Position numbers and translations under genes: made by a program
Part shown: piece by piece, positions 28,279 through 37,471 of the stretch
Position numbering within the stretch: the first letter of the stretch is position 1
Layout: every line of letters starts with the position of its first letter
The notes under the pieces: model-generated
The model's input: only the letters and a program-made list of their open reading frames with translations
What the model was told of the DNA's origin: nothing
Databases searched by the model: none
Assembly: GCF_000953715.1 (NCBI RefSeq)
Contig: NZ_LN824141.1
Coordinates: 1,986,501 to 2,050,500, forward strand
Length of the DNA stretch: 64,000 nt
Source of the DNA: Defluviitoga tunisiensis
Lineage (GTDB): Bacteria; Thermotogota; Thermotogae; Petrotogales; Petrotogaceae
Direction: 5' to 3'

Positions 28279-28842
28279 ATACAAGCTTTATTAAGTATCT
28301 TACCTCAACCTCATTATGACAAAATTTATAAGATATGGGATGATCTTGAAACAAAATTTGGAATAAAATGGGTAAAAAACAACATTTCTATTCCTCACTT
28401 AACTTGGAATGTTGCAGAAAATTATAATATTGAAAATTTCACTGAAGTAATTAAAACTTCTATAAAAACTCTAAATTCAATAACCATAAAAACTCAAGGT
28501 TTGGGGCTATTCACTGGAGATAAGATTACTTTATATCTTCCTATAAAACCCACAAAAGAGTTATTAGAATTTCATTTGTTTTTATGGAATCTAGTAAATG
28601 TAAATAACACAAAACTAAACAAATATTATTCAACTACAAATTGGATTCCTCATATTACCCTTGCTGTTGAAGATATAAATAAAGAAAATGTTGGAACTGT
28701 GGTCAGTTATCTTTCAAAGAAAAAATTAAAACTTCAAATAAAACTAGAATCGGTCTCTGTTGTTCGCAGAGATATTGGAAAAGAGATTGAGATTGAAAAC
28801 ACCTACGGAATACCAAGAAAATCTAAAAAAAAGTCTGTATAA
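28279..28842 (+). CDS. 2H phosphoesterase (LigT / 2'-5' RNA ligase-like), apparent ATA start
   Basis: A 187-residue 2H-superfamily protein. The two catalytic HxT motifs are His40-Thr42 (IPHLTW) and His125-Thr127 (IPHITL), spaced as in the family. The frame is open from 28273, but no ATG, GTG or TTG occurs before 28501, which is after the first motif, so a start there would destroy the active site. ATA at 28279 lies seven bases after AGGCAGGTG and gives the usual family beginning xQALLSILPQPHYDKIYKIW. Either a rare ATA start is used or an ATG has mutated and expression is weak. 2H enzymes cleave 2',3'-cyclic or 2'-5' phosphodiesters; the substrate is unknown. Confidence 0.82.
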   Translation: MQALLSILPQPHYDKIYKIWDDLETKFGIKWVKNNISIPHLTWNVAENYNIENFTEVIKTSIKTLNSITIKTQGLGLFTGDKITLYLPIKPTKELLEFHLFLWNLVNVNNTKLNKYYSTTNWIPHITLAVEDINKENVGTVVSYLSKKKLKLQIKLESVSVVRRDIGKEIEIENTYGIPRKSKKKSV

Positions 28843-28848
28843 TGTAGA

Positions 28849-29685
28849 TTAATTAGTAGTAGCCTTTCTACCGAACCACTCTATCAATAATGAACTAACT
28901 ATCCCTATAATAACATAAATTACAAATATAAACCAATTATTGACATTTAAAATAGGTGCTCTTAATCCACCGATCATCAAACCTATAAGACACATCATAG
29001 TATATATATAATATTTATCAAGTAACCACTTTAAAAGTTTGCTCATAAAAGCTAATCCAACTACAGCACCTAAAATAAATACCAATATAACTGAAAATCT
29101 AAACTCATTAACAGCATTCACAATATACGAATATTGATTCATCATTAACAGGACAAAAGCACCAGACATTCCCGGCATAACCATAGCTGACATTGCACAC
29201 ACTCCTGAAAAGAAAATTATCGGCAAGCTATGATCCATTATCAAAAATTGTGCTCCAGAAATGTAAAATGCAATTGAAAAACCTATAATTAAAGAAAAAA
29301 CATTAATCAAAGGAGATGAGTTGTTCTTTATTTCTTTTTTCTTTTTTAAGAGATCTGTAAATAAGAATATTATTCCTCCAATAATTAACCCTGCAAAAAA
29401 AGAAAAAATTGCATTTGGAAAGTGTGTCATAAGATAATCAATAAAACCTAAGGAGGATAATAATCCTATAGCTACTCCTATATACAAAAAAAGTAAAAAT
29501 TTAAATTCATCACTATTGAACAACTTTTTAAAATTAAATAAATTCGAAAAAAAGTAAGACCATGAATTAACAAACTTTCCATATATTCCAAGCATTAAAG
29601 CAATTGTAGCTCCCGAAACTCCAGGAATAGAGTCTGCGACACCCATAAATATGCCATGTACTATTGTAATTAGTTGTTTAGTCAT
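28849..29685 (-). CDS. DUF368 (PopT-type) polyprenyl-phosphate transporter
   Basis: A polytopic membrane protein of 278 residues with about eight hydrophobic segments in two related halves. Each half has a Pro/Gly/Ser signature: ADSIPGVSGATIALMLGIYG near residue 17 and MPGMSGAFVLLMMNQY near 168. DUF368 proteins recycle undecaprenyl phosphate across the membrane for cell-wall synthesis. The start is ATG behind AGGAGGAG. A terminator-like hairpin separates it from the upstream PHP gene. Confidence 0.9.
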   Translation of the reverse strand: MTKQLITIVHGIFMGVADSIPGVSGATIALMLGIYGKFVNSWSYFFSNLFNFKKLFNSDEFKFLLFLYIGVAIGLLSSLGFIDYLMTHFPNAIFSFFAGLIIGGIIFLFTDLLKKKKEIKNNSSPLINVFSLIIGFSIAFYISGAQFLIMDHSLPIIFFSGVCAMSAMVMPGMSGAFVLLMMNQYSYIVNAVNEFRFSVILVFILGAVVGLAFMSKLLKWLLDKYYIYTMMCLIGLMIGGLRAPILNVNNWFIFVIYVIIGIVSSLLIEWFGRKATTN

Positions 29686-29694
29686 ATCTCCTCC

Positions 29695-29719
29695 TATAAA
29701 AAACCCCGCGTAATGCGGG
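29695..29719 (-). terminator. Terminator after the PHP-domain gene
   Basis: On the minus strand CCCGC/GCGGG arms (29719-29715 and 29709-29705) are followed by a T6 run, ending just before the ribosome-binding site of the DUF368 gene. The stem is short (5 bp) but GC-only in an AT-rich setting. Confidence 0.65.
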
Positions 29720-29778
29720 ATAAGTTGGGGATTTTATTGGGGGTTATTGATTTCAAAAGGAATTTTACATGAAAAAAC

Positions 29779-30612
29779 TTAATGCTTCCTTAAAATTTTC
29801 AAAAAAGGTAATATTTCATGTTCAACGACTTCTAATCCCAACTCAATACCCATCTTATTTTCACCATGAAAATCAGAACCTGCAGTAATTATTAAATCAT
29901 ATTTTCTTGCCAATCTTTTATACTCTTCTATCATCTTTTTTGTATGGTGAGGATAAAATACTTCAATTCCGGCTAAACCAGCATCTTTAAGTAATTTTAC
30001 AAGCTTTTCTAATTCTTGTTCTTCTAATTGAGTTTGATAAGGATGAGCTAAAACAACAATACCACCGGCTTGAGTAATTAATTCTATTGCTTCGGTATAT
30101 GGTAATCTTTTTTTATCTATATAAACACTTGCCCCTCTTTTAAGATATCTTTCAAAAGCTTCTTGTGTATTTTTAACATATCCCTTTTTAACCATTAAAC
30201 TTGCAAAATGTGGCCTACCTATTAAATCCCCACCTGCTTCCTCTAACAATTCTTCCTCAGTTATATCAAACCCCAATTTCTGCATTTTTTGAATCATCAT
30301 TAAATTTCTTTCTTCTCTAAACTCTTGTAAAGTTTTGAGAGATTGATTCAATTTTTCATTTTCTATGTCAAACGCATATCCTAATAAATGTAAGGTAGTA
30401 GGAAATTCAGCGCTTATTTCAACCCCTGGTACAAAAATTAAATTATTCAATAATCTATTTTCTAAAAAATTAATATCTTTAATACCATCTAGCGTGTCAT
30501 GATCAGTAATAGAAAAAACTTGTATTTTTTTATCCACAGCCATATTGATTAATTCTTCAGGACTATTAGTTCCATCGGAACCAGTAGAATGAACATGTAA
30601 ATCAATTCTCAA
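29779..30612 (-). CDS. PHP-domain phosphoesterase
   Basis: A 277-residue stand-alone PHP enzyme with all four metal-binding motifs: IDLHVHSTGSDG, ITDHDTLDG, GVEISAEFP, then LAHPYQ and GSDFHGEN. Stand-alone proteins of this type hydrolyse 3',5'-nucleoside bisphosphates or nanoRNA-like substrates; the exact one is not clear. The start is TTG at 30612 (MRIDLHVHS), because GGAGGT lies six bases upstream; an in-frame start at 30666 would overlap the preceding gene. Confidence 0.88.
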   Translation of the reverse strand: MRIDLHVHSTGSDGTNSPEELINMAVDKKIQVFSITDHDTLDGIKDINFLENRLLNNLIFVPGVEISAEFPTTLHLLGYAFDIENEKLNQSLKTLQEFREERNLMMIQKMQKLGFDITEEELLEEAGGDLIGRPHFASLMVKKGYVKNTQEAFERYLKRGASVYIDKKRLPYTEAIELITQAGGIVVLAHPYQTQLEEQELEKLVKLLKDAGLAGIEVFYPHHTKKMIEEYKRLARKYDLIITAGSDFHGENKMGIELGLEVVEHEILPFLKILRKH

Positions 30613-30644
30613 TTTATTACCTCCACTAAATTGACTTGGAAAAT

Positions 30645-30923
30645 TTAATCTTGTGATTTCTTCCAAATGATATGATTTCTTTTGTCATCGTATATACCTT
30701 CTAAATCCTCCGGTAAATCAATATCATCTATGTGTTTCGCAATTGCTTCTCTAATTAGATCTTCTGGCAAGGATGTAATTATCCACAAATCACTTAGATA
30801 GATAAAATTATTTTCCCTAATAGGTGATTTGTAAATAGCACTTTCAATTGCCTTGGCGAAAACTTCTAAGGGCACTTCTTTTACAAAACCTTTACCAGAC
30901 TCTTCTCCATATATATTATTCAT
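30645..30923 (-). CDS. Small acidic protein of unknown function
   Basis: A soluble 92-residue protein with many acidic residues near the end (HIDDIDLPEDLEGIYDD), no signal peptide and no family I recognise. An in-frame stop lies directly before ATG 30923, and no ribosome-binding site sits close to it. The nearest good one, AAAGGAGG (30988-30981), is 57 bases upstream, with a strong hairpin between. It precedes the PHP gene by 33 bp. Repeat copy 4 lies further upstream, oriented toward it. Confidence 0.6.
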   Translation of the reverse strand: MNNIYGEESGKGFVKEVPLEVFAKAIESAIYKSPIRENNFIYLSDLWIITSLPEDLIREAIAKHIDDIDLPEDLEGIYDDKRNHIIWKKSQD

Positions 30924-30932
30924 CTATTTTAA

Positions 30933-30974
30933 GCACATGATACTCCATCCTCTATAGGTTGGAGATCAATGTGC
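30933..30974 (-). promoter_or_regulatory. Hairpin between ribosome-binding site and start codon
   Basis: Fourteen base pairs in blocks GCACAT/ATGTGC, GAT/ATC and CTCCA/TGGAG with two single-base bulges, plus an inner CCT/AGG. It lies between AAAGGAGGG and ATG 30923; folding would shorten the effective distance from 57 to about 13 bases. Confidence 0.55.
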
Positions 30975-31044
30975 CATTCCCTCCTTTCAAATAAAAATGT
31001 ATTAACAAGTTTGTATATCCTTCTTATAAAGCTAACTCTACTGT

Positions 31045-31226
31045 CTTCACAAATTCTAAAATCCTTACTATATGTATATTTAAGTTTTAATTATTTTAAC
31101 AAAATGCCTCTTCACTTCTGATCCTTACTAATTCTTAATTTTCTAACTTCTCAGTTACTTCTACCAAAGGAGGTAGGAGGGCTTCGCCCTAGACCCACCA
31201 TTATAAATTCAAACGATTACTTTTAG
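31045..31226 (-). repeat. Dispersed repeat, copy 4 (diverged)
   Basis: On the minus strand it has TTGAATTTATAATGG, AGGGCGAAGCCCT, TTAAGAATTAGTAAGGAT and a right end AATTTGTGAAG (8 of 10 to the family end). The -10 region is degraded to ATATAGTAAG. It is oriented toward the gene at 30923. The left end is unclear by about ten bases. The stretch 31310-31421 behind it shows nothing recognisable. Confidence 0.65.
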
Positions 31227-31307
31227 AAAATCTTCTTTTTCTAAAATCCTTAAAACCAACTCACCCATTTTTGACATTATAAAGCTTTCTTTTTTTGAAT
31301 CTCTCAT
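31209..31307 (-). CDS. Possible 32-residue small ORF ending inside repeat copy 4
   Basis: MRDSKKESFIMSKMGELVLR and twelve more residues start at ATG 31307 with AAGG-type sequence upstream. The stop codon TGA is part of the repeat's TTGAATTTATAA motif, so this may be a gene end truncated by the repeat. No homologue is recognised. Confidence 0.3.
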   Translation of the reverse strand: MRDSKKESFIMSKMGELVLRILEKEDFLKVIV

Positions 31308-31421
31308 CCTTTTACCTTTTCTCTATGCAGAATATTGCAATATAACAGCTATTTATTTGCTATTTACATCGATCTAATTTAAAAAATAAATAGTAATTAT
31401 AAATGTATTTTTAAACTATAG

Positions 31422-32369
31422 TTATATAACTCTCCCACCATACAAAGCAGCAGAAGCTGCTCCCAATATACCTGCATCTTCAACCAAAAGTGATTGCTCT
31501 ATTGAATATGTGTTAGCAAAACTGGTCATCACGAATTTATTCACGGTTTGTTTTAAAGGAATAAATAAAGCATCACCAGCTTTACTCATTCCACCACCAA
31601 TAATTATTTTCTCTGGATTAAAGGCATGAATATAATTTCCAATAGCTTGAGCTAATGCATCTATAGCAAAATTAACTACCACTTTTGCTAGGGGATCATT
31701 CTGTTTATAAGCGTCAAAAACATGTTTGGATTCAATTTTTTCTTTACTACCCGCCAAATTTAGAACCAAACTATTAGGATATCTTTCAAGTAAATTTCTG
31801 GCCTCCCTTGCAATCGATTTGGCAGAAGCAATAGCTTCTACACAGCCTCTGTTTCCACAACCGCATTGAGGTCCGTTAGGAATTACAACCATATGTCCTA
31901 ATTCAGGTGCCAACCCATTTTTACCGGTTAAAAACAAACCGTTACATACAACGCCTGAACCTATTCCAGTACCTAACGTTAAAGCTATGAAATCGGTTAA
32001 CCCTTTTGCCTTTCCAAAATACCACTCTCCAAGAGCAAAAGCATTAGCATCGTTTTCAACGAAAACTTCTACACCCGTATTTTGTTTAATATTTTCACCC
32101 AATTCAAAATCATGCCATTCAGGAAAATTAGGAGAAAACCTTACTATTCCTTTACCTCTATCAATAGAACCCGGTGATCCAATTCCAATAGATTGAACTT
32201 TGACACCTTTCATCAATTCTAAAGCAACTAAAGTAATATTTTCTATAACTTTCTTATTACCCTTTTCTACCTCGGTGGGATGAGATGTTTTTTTTATTAT
32301 TCCTTTTTCAGAGTCAACTAAACCTGCTTTTATTTCCGTGCCTCCTAAATCAATGCCTACTACTAACAA
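31422..32369 (-). CDS. glcK: ROK-family glucokinase
   Basis: It phosphorylates glucose with ATP at the entry to glycolysis. ROK features are the N-terminal phosphate loop GIDLGGTEIKAG, the catalytic Asp in ENDANAFALGEW, the ROK signature around LAPELGHMVV, the zinc-binding CGCGNRGCVEA and the C-terminal EDAGILGAAS. The length of about 316 residues is normal, with no N-terminal DNA-binding domain, so it is a kinase rather than a repressor. The start is uncertain: TTG at 32369 is eight bases after AAGGAG, and ATG at 32375 only two. Glucose is the usual substrate, but other hexoses are possible. Confidence 0.88.
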   Translation of the reverse strand: MLVVGIDLGGTEIKAGLVDSEKGIIKKTSHPTEVEKGNKKVIENITLVALELMKGVKVQSIGIGSPGSIDRGKGIVRFSPNFPEWHDFELGENIKQNTGVEVFVENDANAFALGEWYFGKAKGLTDFIALTLGTGIGSGVVCNGLFLTGKNGLAPELGHMVVIPNGPQCGCGNRGCVEAIASAKSIAREARNLLERYPNSLVLNLAGSKEKIESKHVFDAYKQNDPLAKVVVNFAIDALAQAIGNYIHAFNPEKIIIGGGMSKAGDALFIPLKQTVNKFVMTSFANTYSIEQSLLVEDAGILGAASAALYGGRVI

Positions 32370-32552
32370 ATTCATCACTCCTTGGATTATTCTTTTCTAG
32401 AACTTTTTCTGTCCACTTTATTATACCAAAATGATAAAATTAATTAAGTATAAAAAACTAATTTATTGATATTTTTAAATAAAATTTACATTAACACTTT
32501 AATATAGATAATTAGAATAATTTATATTAGAAGTTTCTAAAGGAGGATATAT

Positions 32553-33236
32553 ATGGTTTGTGCTATAATTGTTGCTGGTGGTGAAGGAAAAAGAGCTGGT
32601 TATAATGTTCCTAAACAATTTCAAAAAATAAACGGGAAATCAGTTTTAAGACTGACTGCAGAAAAAATTCAGAATTCGCCTGAAATTGATAAATTCATTG
32701 TTATTTCTCACAAAAATTATTGTGAAGAAACCCAACATGAAGTACAAGATCTTAACAAATTTATTTCTGTTGTAATAGGTGGTAATAGTAGACAACAAAG
32801 TGTGTATAATGGTCTAAAATTTTTGAGAGAATTAAAATATAAAATATCATACGTCGCTATACATGATGCAGTACGACCTTTTGTAAACATCAACAAAATC
32901 TCTGAATGTGTCAAGATGGCTAAAGAAAAAGGGGCAGCTATCCTTGCTGAAAAAGCAACATATACAATGTCTAAAGTTCAAAATATGAACATCAAATCTG
33001 TCTTAAATAGAGACGAAATCTATTTGCACAATACCCCTCAAGTATTTGACTTTTTAAAGCTTTTATTTGCTTATTCACAAGTTGAAAATATGTTAGATTC
33101 TTTTACTGATGATGCTTCTATTTATCACTATTGTGGATTTAATATCTATATTGTTGAGGATGACAAAAATAATATAAAACTTACCACAAAAGAGGATTTT
33201 TTATTGGCTGAATATTTGTTAAAATTAGGTTATTAA
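32553..33236 (+). CDS. ispD: 2-C-methyl-D-erythritol 4-phosphate cytidylyltransferase IspD
   Basis: The third MEP-pathway step, making CDP-methylerythritol from CTP and MEP. The 227-residue protein has the nucleotide-binding loop AIIVAGGEGKRAGYNVPKQF, VIGGNSRQQSVYNGL and the HDAVRPFV motif, then LNRDEIYLHNTPQVF and FTDDASIY. The start is ATG behind AAAGGAGG. It is a plus-strand single gene convergent with the lysine operon end, four bases apart. The related TarI cytidylyltransferases are similar, but no teichoic-acid genes are nearby. Confidence 0.93.
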   Translation: MVCAIIVAGGEGKRAGYNVPKQFQKINGKSVLRLTAEKIQNSPEIDKFIVISHKNYCEETQHEVQDLNKFISVVIGGNSRQQSVYNGLKFLRELKYKISYVAIHDAVRPFVNINKISECVKMAKEKGAAILAEKATYTMSKVQNMNIKSVLNRDEIYLHNTPQVFDFLKLLFAYSQVENMLDSFTDDASIYHYCGFNIYIVEDDKNNIKLTTKEDFLLAEYLLKLGY

Positions 33237-33240
33237 TAAT

Positions 33241-34356
33241 TTACATTTCTAAAAAAGTTTTAAAAAGTTTTATTCCTAAATCAATACTATCATCGTCCGG
33301 TAAAAATTTTGGGCTGTGAAGTCCAAATTTTTTACCTTTTGATGTTCCTAACCAACACATTAATGAAGGATATTTTTTTGATATAAACCCAAAGTCTTCT
33401 GCTGTCATTTTCATTCCACAGTCAACAACATCGAACTTTTGAGAAAGGACTGTAACATAATTATCATATAGCTCTTTATCATTTTCTACTTCAACATAAA
33501 ATGAACCTCTATCCAGTTTATAACTGACCTTAGTTATCAACAAAATTCCTTCTAATATATTTTTTAGTGTCTGAAAGTACTCTAAATTAATTTCTGAACT
33601 GACGCTTCTCACACTTCCTTCTAGCTTGGCTTCATCAGGTACTATATTAATTGCCCTTCCAGCACTTACTTTTCCAATTCCAAAAATAAAGGGAATCATT
33701 GGATCTCTTGGAATCTTATCTAAACAATCTAAAAATAATCTAAGTGCATTTAGGGCGTTTTTTGAATATTGAGGAAAAGCAAGATGAGATGCCTCACCTT
33801 CAAAAGTAACAATTATTTCCATAGACGAAGCAAACATAACACCACGTGTTGTAGCAACTGTACCAAAAGGATATTCATCAGTCACATGTAAAGCAAATGC
33901 TTTTTTAATATTATACCTATCCAGAAATTTACTTTCAATGATTTTTTCTGCTCCCCCTTTTGACTCTTCTGCTGGCTGGAACAGGAAAATTATATTCTTT
34001 TTTATCCGGTTTTTTACAACATCTAAAAGCAATCCATACAGTATGGATGTATGAACATCATGACCACAAGCATGCATATATTCGTTTTTTGACTTAAATT
34101 TAATATCTGTTTGTTCTTTTATGTTCAATGCATCTATATCTGCACGAAAAAGTATATATTCATCATTATTCTCTCCATAACTATATTCAACGACTAATCC
34201 GGTGGATAATGGTTTATAAATTTTTAAATCAACTTGATAAAATCGAGCAATTTCATCTATGCTTGATTCTAATAGTTGAGTTGTTTTAATTTCTTCAAAG
34301 GCTAATTCAGGATAGCTATGAAGGGCGTGCCTTAATTCATAAGGAGTAGGAATCAC
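33241..34356 (-). CDS. M20-family amidohydrolase, probable N-acetyl-L,L-diaminopimelate deacetylase
   Basis: A 371-residue M20D-type metallopeptidase-like enzyme. Metal-binding motifs are visible: ELRHALHSYPELAFEE, MHACGHDVHTSIL, FLFQPAEESKGGAE and the final GLHSPKFLPDD. The same family includes N-acyl amino-acid and IAA amidohydrolases. Placement as last gene of the lysine operon, with DapH and an aminotransferase, makes removal of acetate from N-acetyl-L,L-DAP the likely role. It overlaps the aminotransferase gene by four bases. Confidence 0.88.
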   Translation of the reverse strand: MIPTPYELRHALHSYPELAFEEIKTTQLLESSIDEIARFYQVDLKIYKPLSTGLVVEYSYGENNDEYILFRADIDALNIKEQTDIKFKSKNEYMHACGHDVHTSILYGLLLDVVKNRIKKNIIFLFQPAEESKGGAEKIIESKFLDRYNIKKAFALHVTDEYPFGTVATTRGVMFASSMEIIVTFEGEASHLAFPQYSKNALNALRLFLDCLDKIPRDPMIPFIFGIGKVSAGRAINIVPDEAKLEGSVRSVSSEINLEYFQTLKNILEGILLITKVSYKLDRGSFYVEVENDKELYDNYVTVLSQKFDVVDCGMKMTAEDFGFISKKYPSLMCWLGTSKGKKFGLHSPKFLPDDDSIDLGIKLFKTFLEM

Positions 34357-35492
34357 TTTAAAAGTACCTCCAATTTATCAATCATCTCATCAATTTCCTC
34401 ATATTCAATGTTCAACGCTGGCAGAAGCCTTATTACTTTCCCTTTGACAACATTCAGTAACAAACCCAAATCCAATGCTTCGTTTATTATATTAGGCATA
34501 GATTCTTTTAATTCAATACCTAACATCAACCCTTTTCCTCTTATTTCCTTTATTCTTGAAATTTTTTTATTTTTTAGACCCTTAATGATGTATTCTCCTT
34601 TTTTTGCTACATCTTCCAATAAACTTGGAAGCTTTTCTAATATGTATCTCGCACCAGCTGTTGCAACGGGATTGGGTGAAAATGTTGATCCATGTTCGCC
34701 CTTTTCAAAGGCTTGAGATATATTTTCTAAAAAAATAGTTGCTCCTAAAGGTAGACCTCCCCCTAAAGATTTTGCGACAGTTATAATGTCAGGAGATAAA
34801 CTATAATGCTGGTAAGCAAATATCTTTCCGGTTCTGCCCAGCCCTGACTGTATTTCATCACATACTAAGATGAAATTGTACCTTTCTTTATATCGCTCAA
34901 TAGCCCTTGCAAACTCTAACTTAATTGGAATAACTCCACCAGATCCAAGTATAGGCTCAACAAAAACTGCCAAAGTTTCTTCACCAAAAGAATCAAAAAA
35001 ATTACTTAAATCATCTATATCATTAAATTTTAACTCAACAGTATTTGGTATTAAAGGTTCAAAAGGTTCTCGTAAATTTTTAAAGCCGTTTATAGATAAA
35101 GAGCCTAGTGTCCTTCCATGAAATGCATTTTCAAAATATATGATTTTATTTCTTTTTGGAGTAGCCCGTTTTTTGATTGCTTTTAATGCAGCTTCTGTCG
35201 CTTCAGTACCAGAATTTGTAAAATACACACTACCATTTTTTTCCGTAAATTTCACTAACTGTTGCGAAACTATCAAAGTATCCTCATCTAAAAAAAAATT
35301 AGAAACATGCATATATCTTTCCAATTTTGATTTAATGGTTTCTAACAAACCTGGATTGGAGTGCCCCAAACTCATAACTCCAATTCCAGCAAATGTATCT
35401 AAATACTTCTGACCTTTCTTATCAAAAATATAAACTCCCTTTGCCCTCTCTATTTCAATAGGAAATGTATCATACATTTTTAAAAAAGTCAT
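34353..35492 (-). CDS. Class III aminotransferase, probable N-acetyl-L,L-diaminopimelate aminotransferase
   Basis: A PLP enzyme of 379 residues related to acetylornithine aminotransferase. It has the phosphate-binding FTNSGTEATEAALK, FHGRTLGSLS, the cofactor-contacting VCDEIQSGLGRTG and the PLP lysine in VAKSLGGGLPLGA. By sequence it is ArgD-like; its place between lysC and the deacetylase in a riboswitch-controlled lysine operon suggests the acetyl-DAP step, perhaps as a bifunctional enzyme. ATG 35492 overlaps the lysC stop as ATGA, with AAGGAG upstream. Confidence 0.88.
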   Translation of the reverse strand: MTFLKMYDTFPIEIERAKGVYIFDKKGQKYLDTFAGIGVMSLGHSNPGLLETIKSKLERYMHVSNFFLDEDTLIVSQQLVKFTEKNGSVYFTNSGTEATEAALKAIKKRATPKRNKIIYFENAFHGRTLGSLSINGFKNLREPFEPLIPNTVELKFNDIDDLSNFFDSFGEETLAVFVEPILGSGGVIPIKLEFARAIERYKERYNFILVCDEIQSGLGRTGKIFAYQHYSLSPDIITVAKSLGGGLPLGATIFLENISQAFEKGEHGSTFSPNPVATAGARYILEKLPSLLEDVAKKGEYIIKGLKNKKISRIKEIRGKGLMLGIELKESMPNIINEALDLGLLLNVVKGKVIRLLPALNIEYEEIDEMIDKLEVLLK

Positions 35493-36688
35493 AAATTAAA
35501 CTCCTTTGCCAATATATTAACTGCCCTATTTTTATATTCGGTTGGAACTAAGCATGAAATTTTAATTTCAGATGTTGTTACTAAGGTTATAGGAATATTT
35601 TCCATAGCCTTAAAAAATCTGGAAGCAACTCCCCTTGCTTTTCTCATTCCAACTCCAACAATAGATATTTTAACAAGGCCATTCTTATAATTTATCTTTG
35701 TTCCATCAACATTTTTTAAAAAACCATTAAATACTTTATCTACATTTTCCAAACCACTTTCAACGATACTAAACGACACGTTAACTTTGTCATGATCATT
35801 TATCATAGAAATCATATCAATATTAAGATTATTCTCAGCAGCAACTTCAAAAACCTTATTGACTAATAAAAAATCTGTTGGAAGATTTAAAATAGTAACT
35901 TGAATTTGATTGTCATCTGCACTTAATCCAGTAACAGTAGGTTCCTCTAAATAATTTTCATAAGCACTCACGACGTAACTTCCCTCCTCATCACTAAAAG
36001 ATGATGCACAATAAATTGTAACATTATATTTTTTTGCAATTTCAACAGATCTTGGATGTAAGACTTTTGCACCTAATGCAGCCATTTCCAACATTTCATC
36101 ATGCGTTACATACTTTAACTTCTTCGCTTGAGGATACAGTTTAGGATCAACTGTATAAATGCCTGGAAAATTGCTATAAATTTCGCAAGGCGCTTTTAAA
36201 TACGCTGCTAAAGCAACTGCAGATGTGTCTGATCCACCTCTTCCTAAAGTTGTTAAGTCTCCTTCTTCTGTGATCCCTTGAAAACCTGTAACAACAAGCA
36301 CATCATATTTTTCTAAACTCTGATAAATATATTCTCTATTAACATTTTTTATCTGTGCTTCTGTAAAATCAGACGTTGTTATTATTTTTAATTGAAAAGC
36401 ATTTACAGATCTAGCATTAATCCCCATCTCATTTAAAACCATAGCTAATAATGAGGCGCTTATCTGTTCTCCTGTTGTTAATAACATGTCTAGTTCTCTA
36501 GGTTCTGGCCTTTGGACAATTTCGTTAGCTAATTTAATTAAGCGATTTGTCGTGTCTCCCATCGCCGAAACTACAGCCAGCACCTTAAAACCTTTTAAAA
36601 CTTTTGATTGAATTTTTTTTGCAACATTTTTCATACGTTCGGCATCTGAAACTGAGCTCCCACCATACTTTTGAACAACAATATTCAT
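35489..36688 (-). CDS. lysC: Aspartate kinase
   Basis: It phosphorylates aspartate at the start of the lysine, threonine and methionine pathways. The 399-residue protein has the KYGGSSVSDAERM start, TTGEQISASLLA, the FQGITEEGDLTTLGRGGSDTSAVALA motif and two C-terminal ACT domains (about residues 265-399) that usually bind lysine and/or threonine for feedback inhibition. It is followed by the overlapping aminotransferase. The riboswitch upstream of the operon adds lysine control at the RNA level. Confidence 0.95.
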   Translation of the reverse strand: MNIVVQKYGGSSVSDAERMKNVAKKIQSKVLKGFKVLAVVSAMGDTTNRLIKLANEIVQRPEPRELDMLLTTGEQISASLLAMVLNEMGINARSVNAFQLKIITTSDFTEAQIKNVNREYIYQSLEKYDVLVVTGFQGITEEGDLTTLGRGGSDTSAVALAAYLKAPCEIYSNFPGIYTVDPKLYPQAKKLKYVTHDEMLEMAALGAKVLHPRSVEIAKKYNVTIYCASSFSDEEGSYVVSAYENYLEEPTVTGLSADDNQIQVTILNLPTDFLLVNKVFEVAAENNLNIDMISMINDHDKVNVSFSIVESGLENVDKVFNGFLKNVDGTKINYKNGLVKISIVGVGMRKARGVASRFFKAMENIPITLVTTSEIKISCLVPTEYKNRAVNILAKEFNL

Positions 36689-36749
36689 TTTTTATTTCAC
36701 CCCGGTTGGTTTAATTAAGTAAAACAAAAAATTCTTAAAATACTAACTT

Positions 36750-37454
36750 TTAATTTTCTAATTTTCTTAACTCATCAATTAATTGAGTTTTAGATTTTGT
36801 TTTCTCATCAACATGTTTAACAAATTTAGCTGGAACGCCGGCAACTACTGAAAAAGGCTCGACATCTGATAATACCACAGAACCGGCAGCAACAATTGAA
36901 CCTTTACCAATTCTAATTCCTTCAAGGATAACCGCATTAGCACCTATCATTACGTTATCTTCGATGACAACAGGTTGGGCACTAGGAGGTTCTATCACAC
37001 CAGCAACTATTGCCCCAGCTCCTATATGACAATTTCTACCTATTTCTGCTCTTCCTCCAATGACTGCATTCATATCAATCATTGTATTTTCACCTATCTG
37101 AGCCCCTATATTTATTATTGCTCCCATCATGATAACACATCCTGAACCTATTTCTACCATATCTCTAATGACTGCTCCTGGTTCTATTCTCGCATTATAT
37201 TTTGAAAGGTCGGCTAAGGGAATTGCAGAATTTTTTCTATCCATTTCAATCTTATATTTCTCAATATAATCTTTATTTTCTCCATACAATTTTTTGAACT
37301 CTTTCTCATCACAAAACAAAATGCCAAATTTGTCGTTACCAAAAAAATCTAAGTTTGAAAAATCTATAAAGTTTAATTTTCCACTAAGATATACCTTTAT
37401 AGGTGTCATCTTTTTTGAATTAGCTATATAATTAATTATTTCCTGACTATTCAT
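36750..37454 (-). CDS. dapH: Tetrahydrodipicolinate N-acetyltransferase
   Basis: It acetylates tetrahydrodipicolinate with acetyl-CoA, the step that defines the acetyl variant of the DAP pathway. The 234-residue protein has an N-terminal alpha/beta domain with [20 protein letters not shown], then left-handed beta-helix hexapeptide repeats ([39 protein letters not shown]) and the typical [20 protein letters not shown]. The size and sequence match DapH rather than the larger succinyl-type DapD. Confidence 0.95.
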   Translation of the reverse strand: MNSQEIINYIANSKKMTPIKVYLSGKLNFIDFSNLDFFGNDKFGILFCDEKEFKKLYGENKDYIEKYKIEMDRKNSAIPLADLSKYNARIEPGAVIRDMVEIGSGCVIMMGAIINIGAQIGENTMIDMNAVIGGRAEIGRNCHIGAGAIVAGVIEPPSAQPVVIEDNVMIGANAVILEGIRIGKGSIVAAGSVVLSDVEPFSVVAGVPAKFVKHVDEKTKSKTQLIDELRKLEN

Positions 37455-37471
37455 TTAATTTTACTCCTTTC

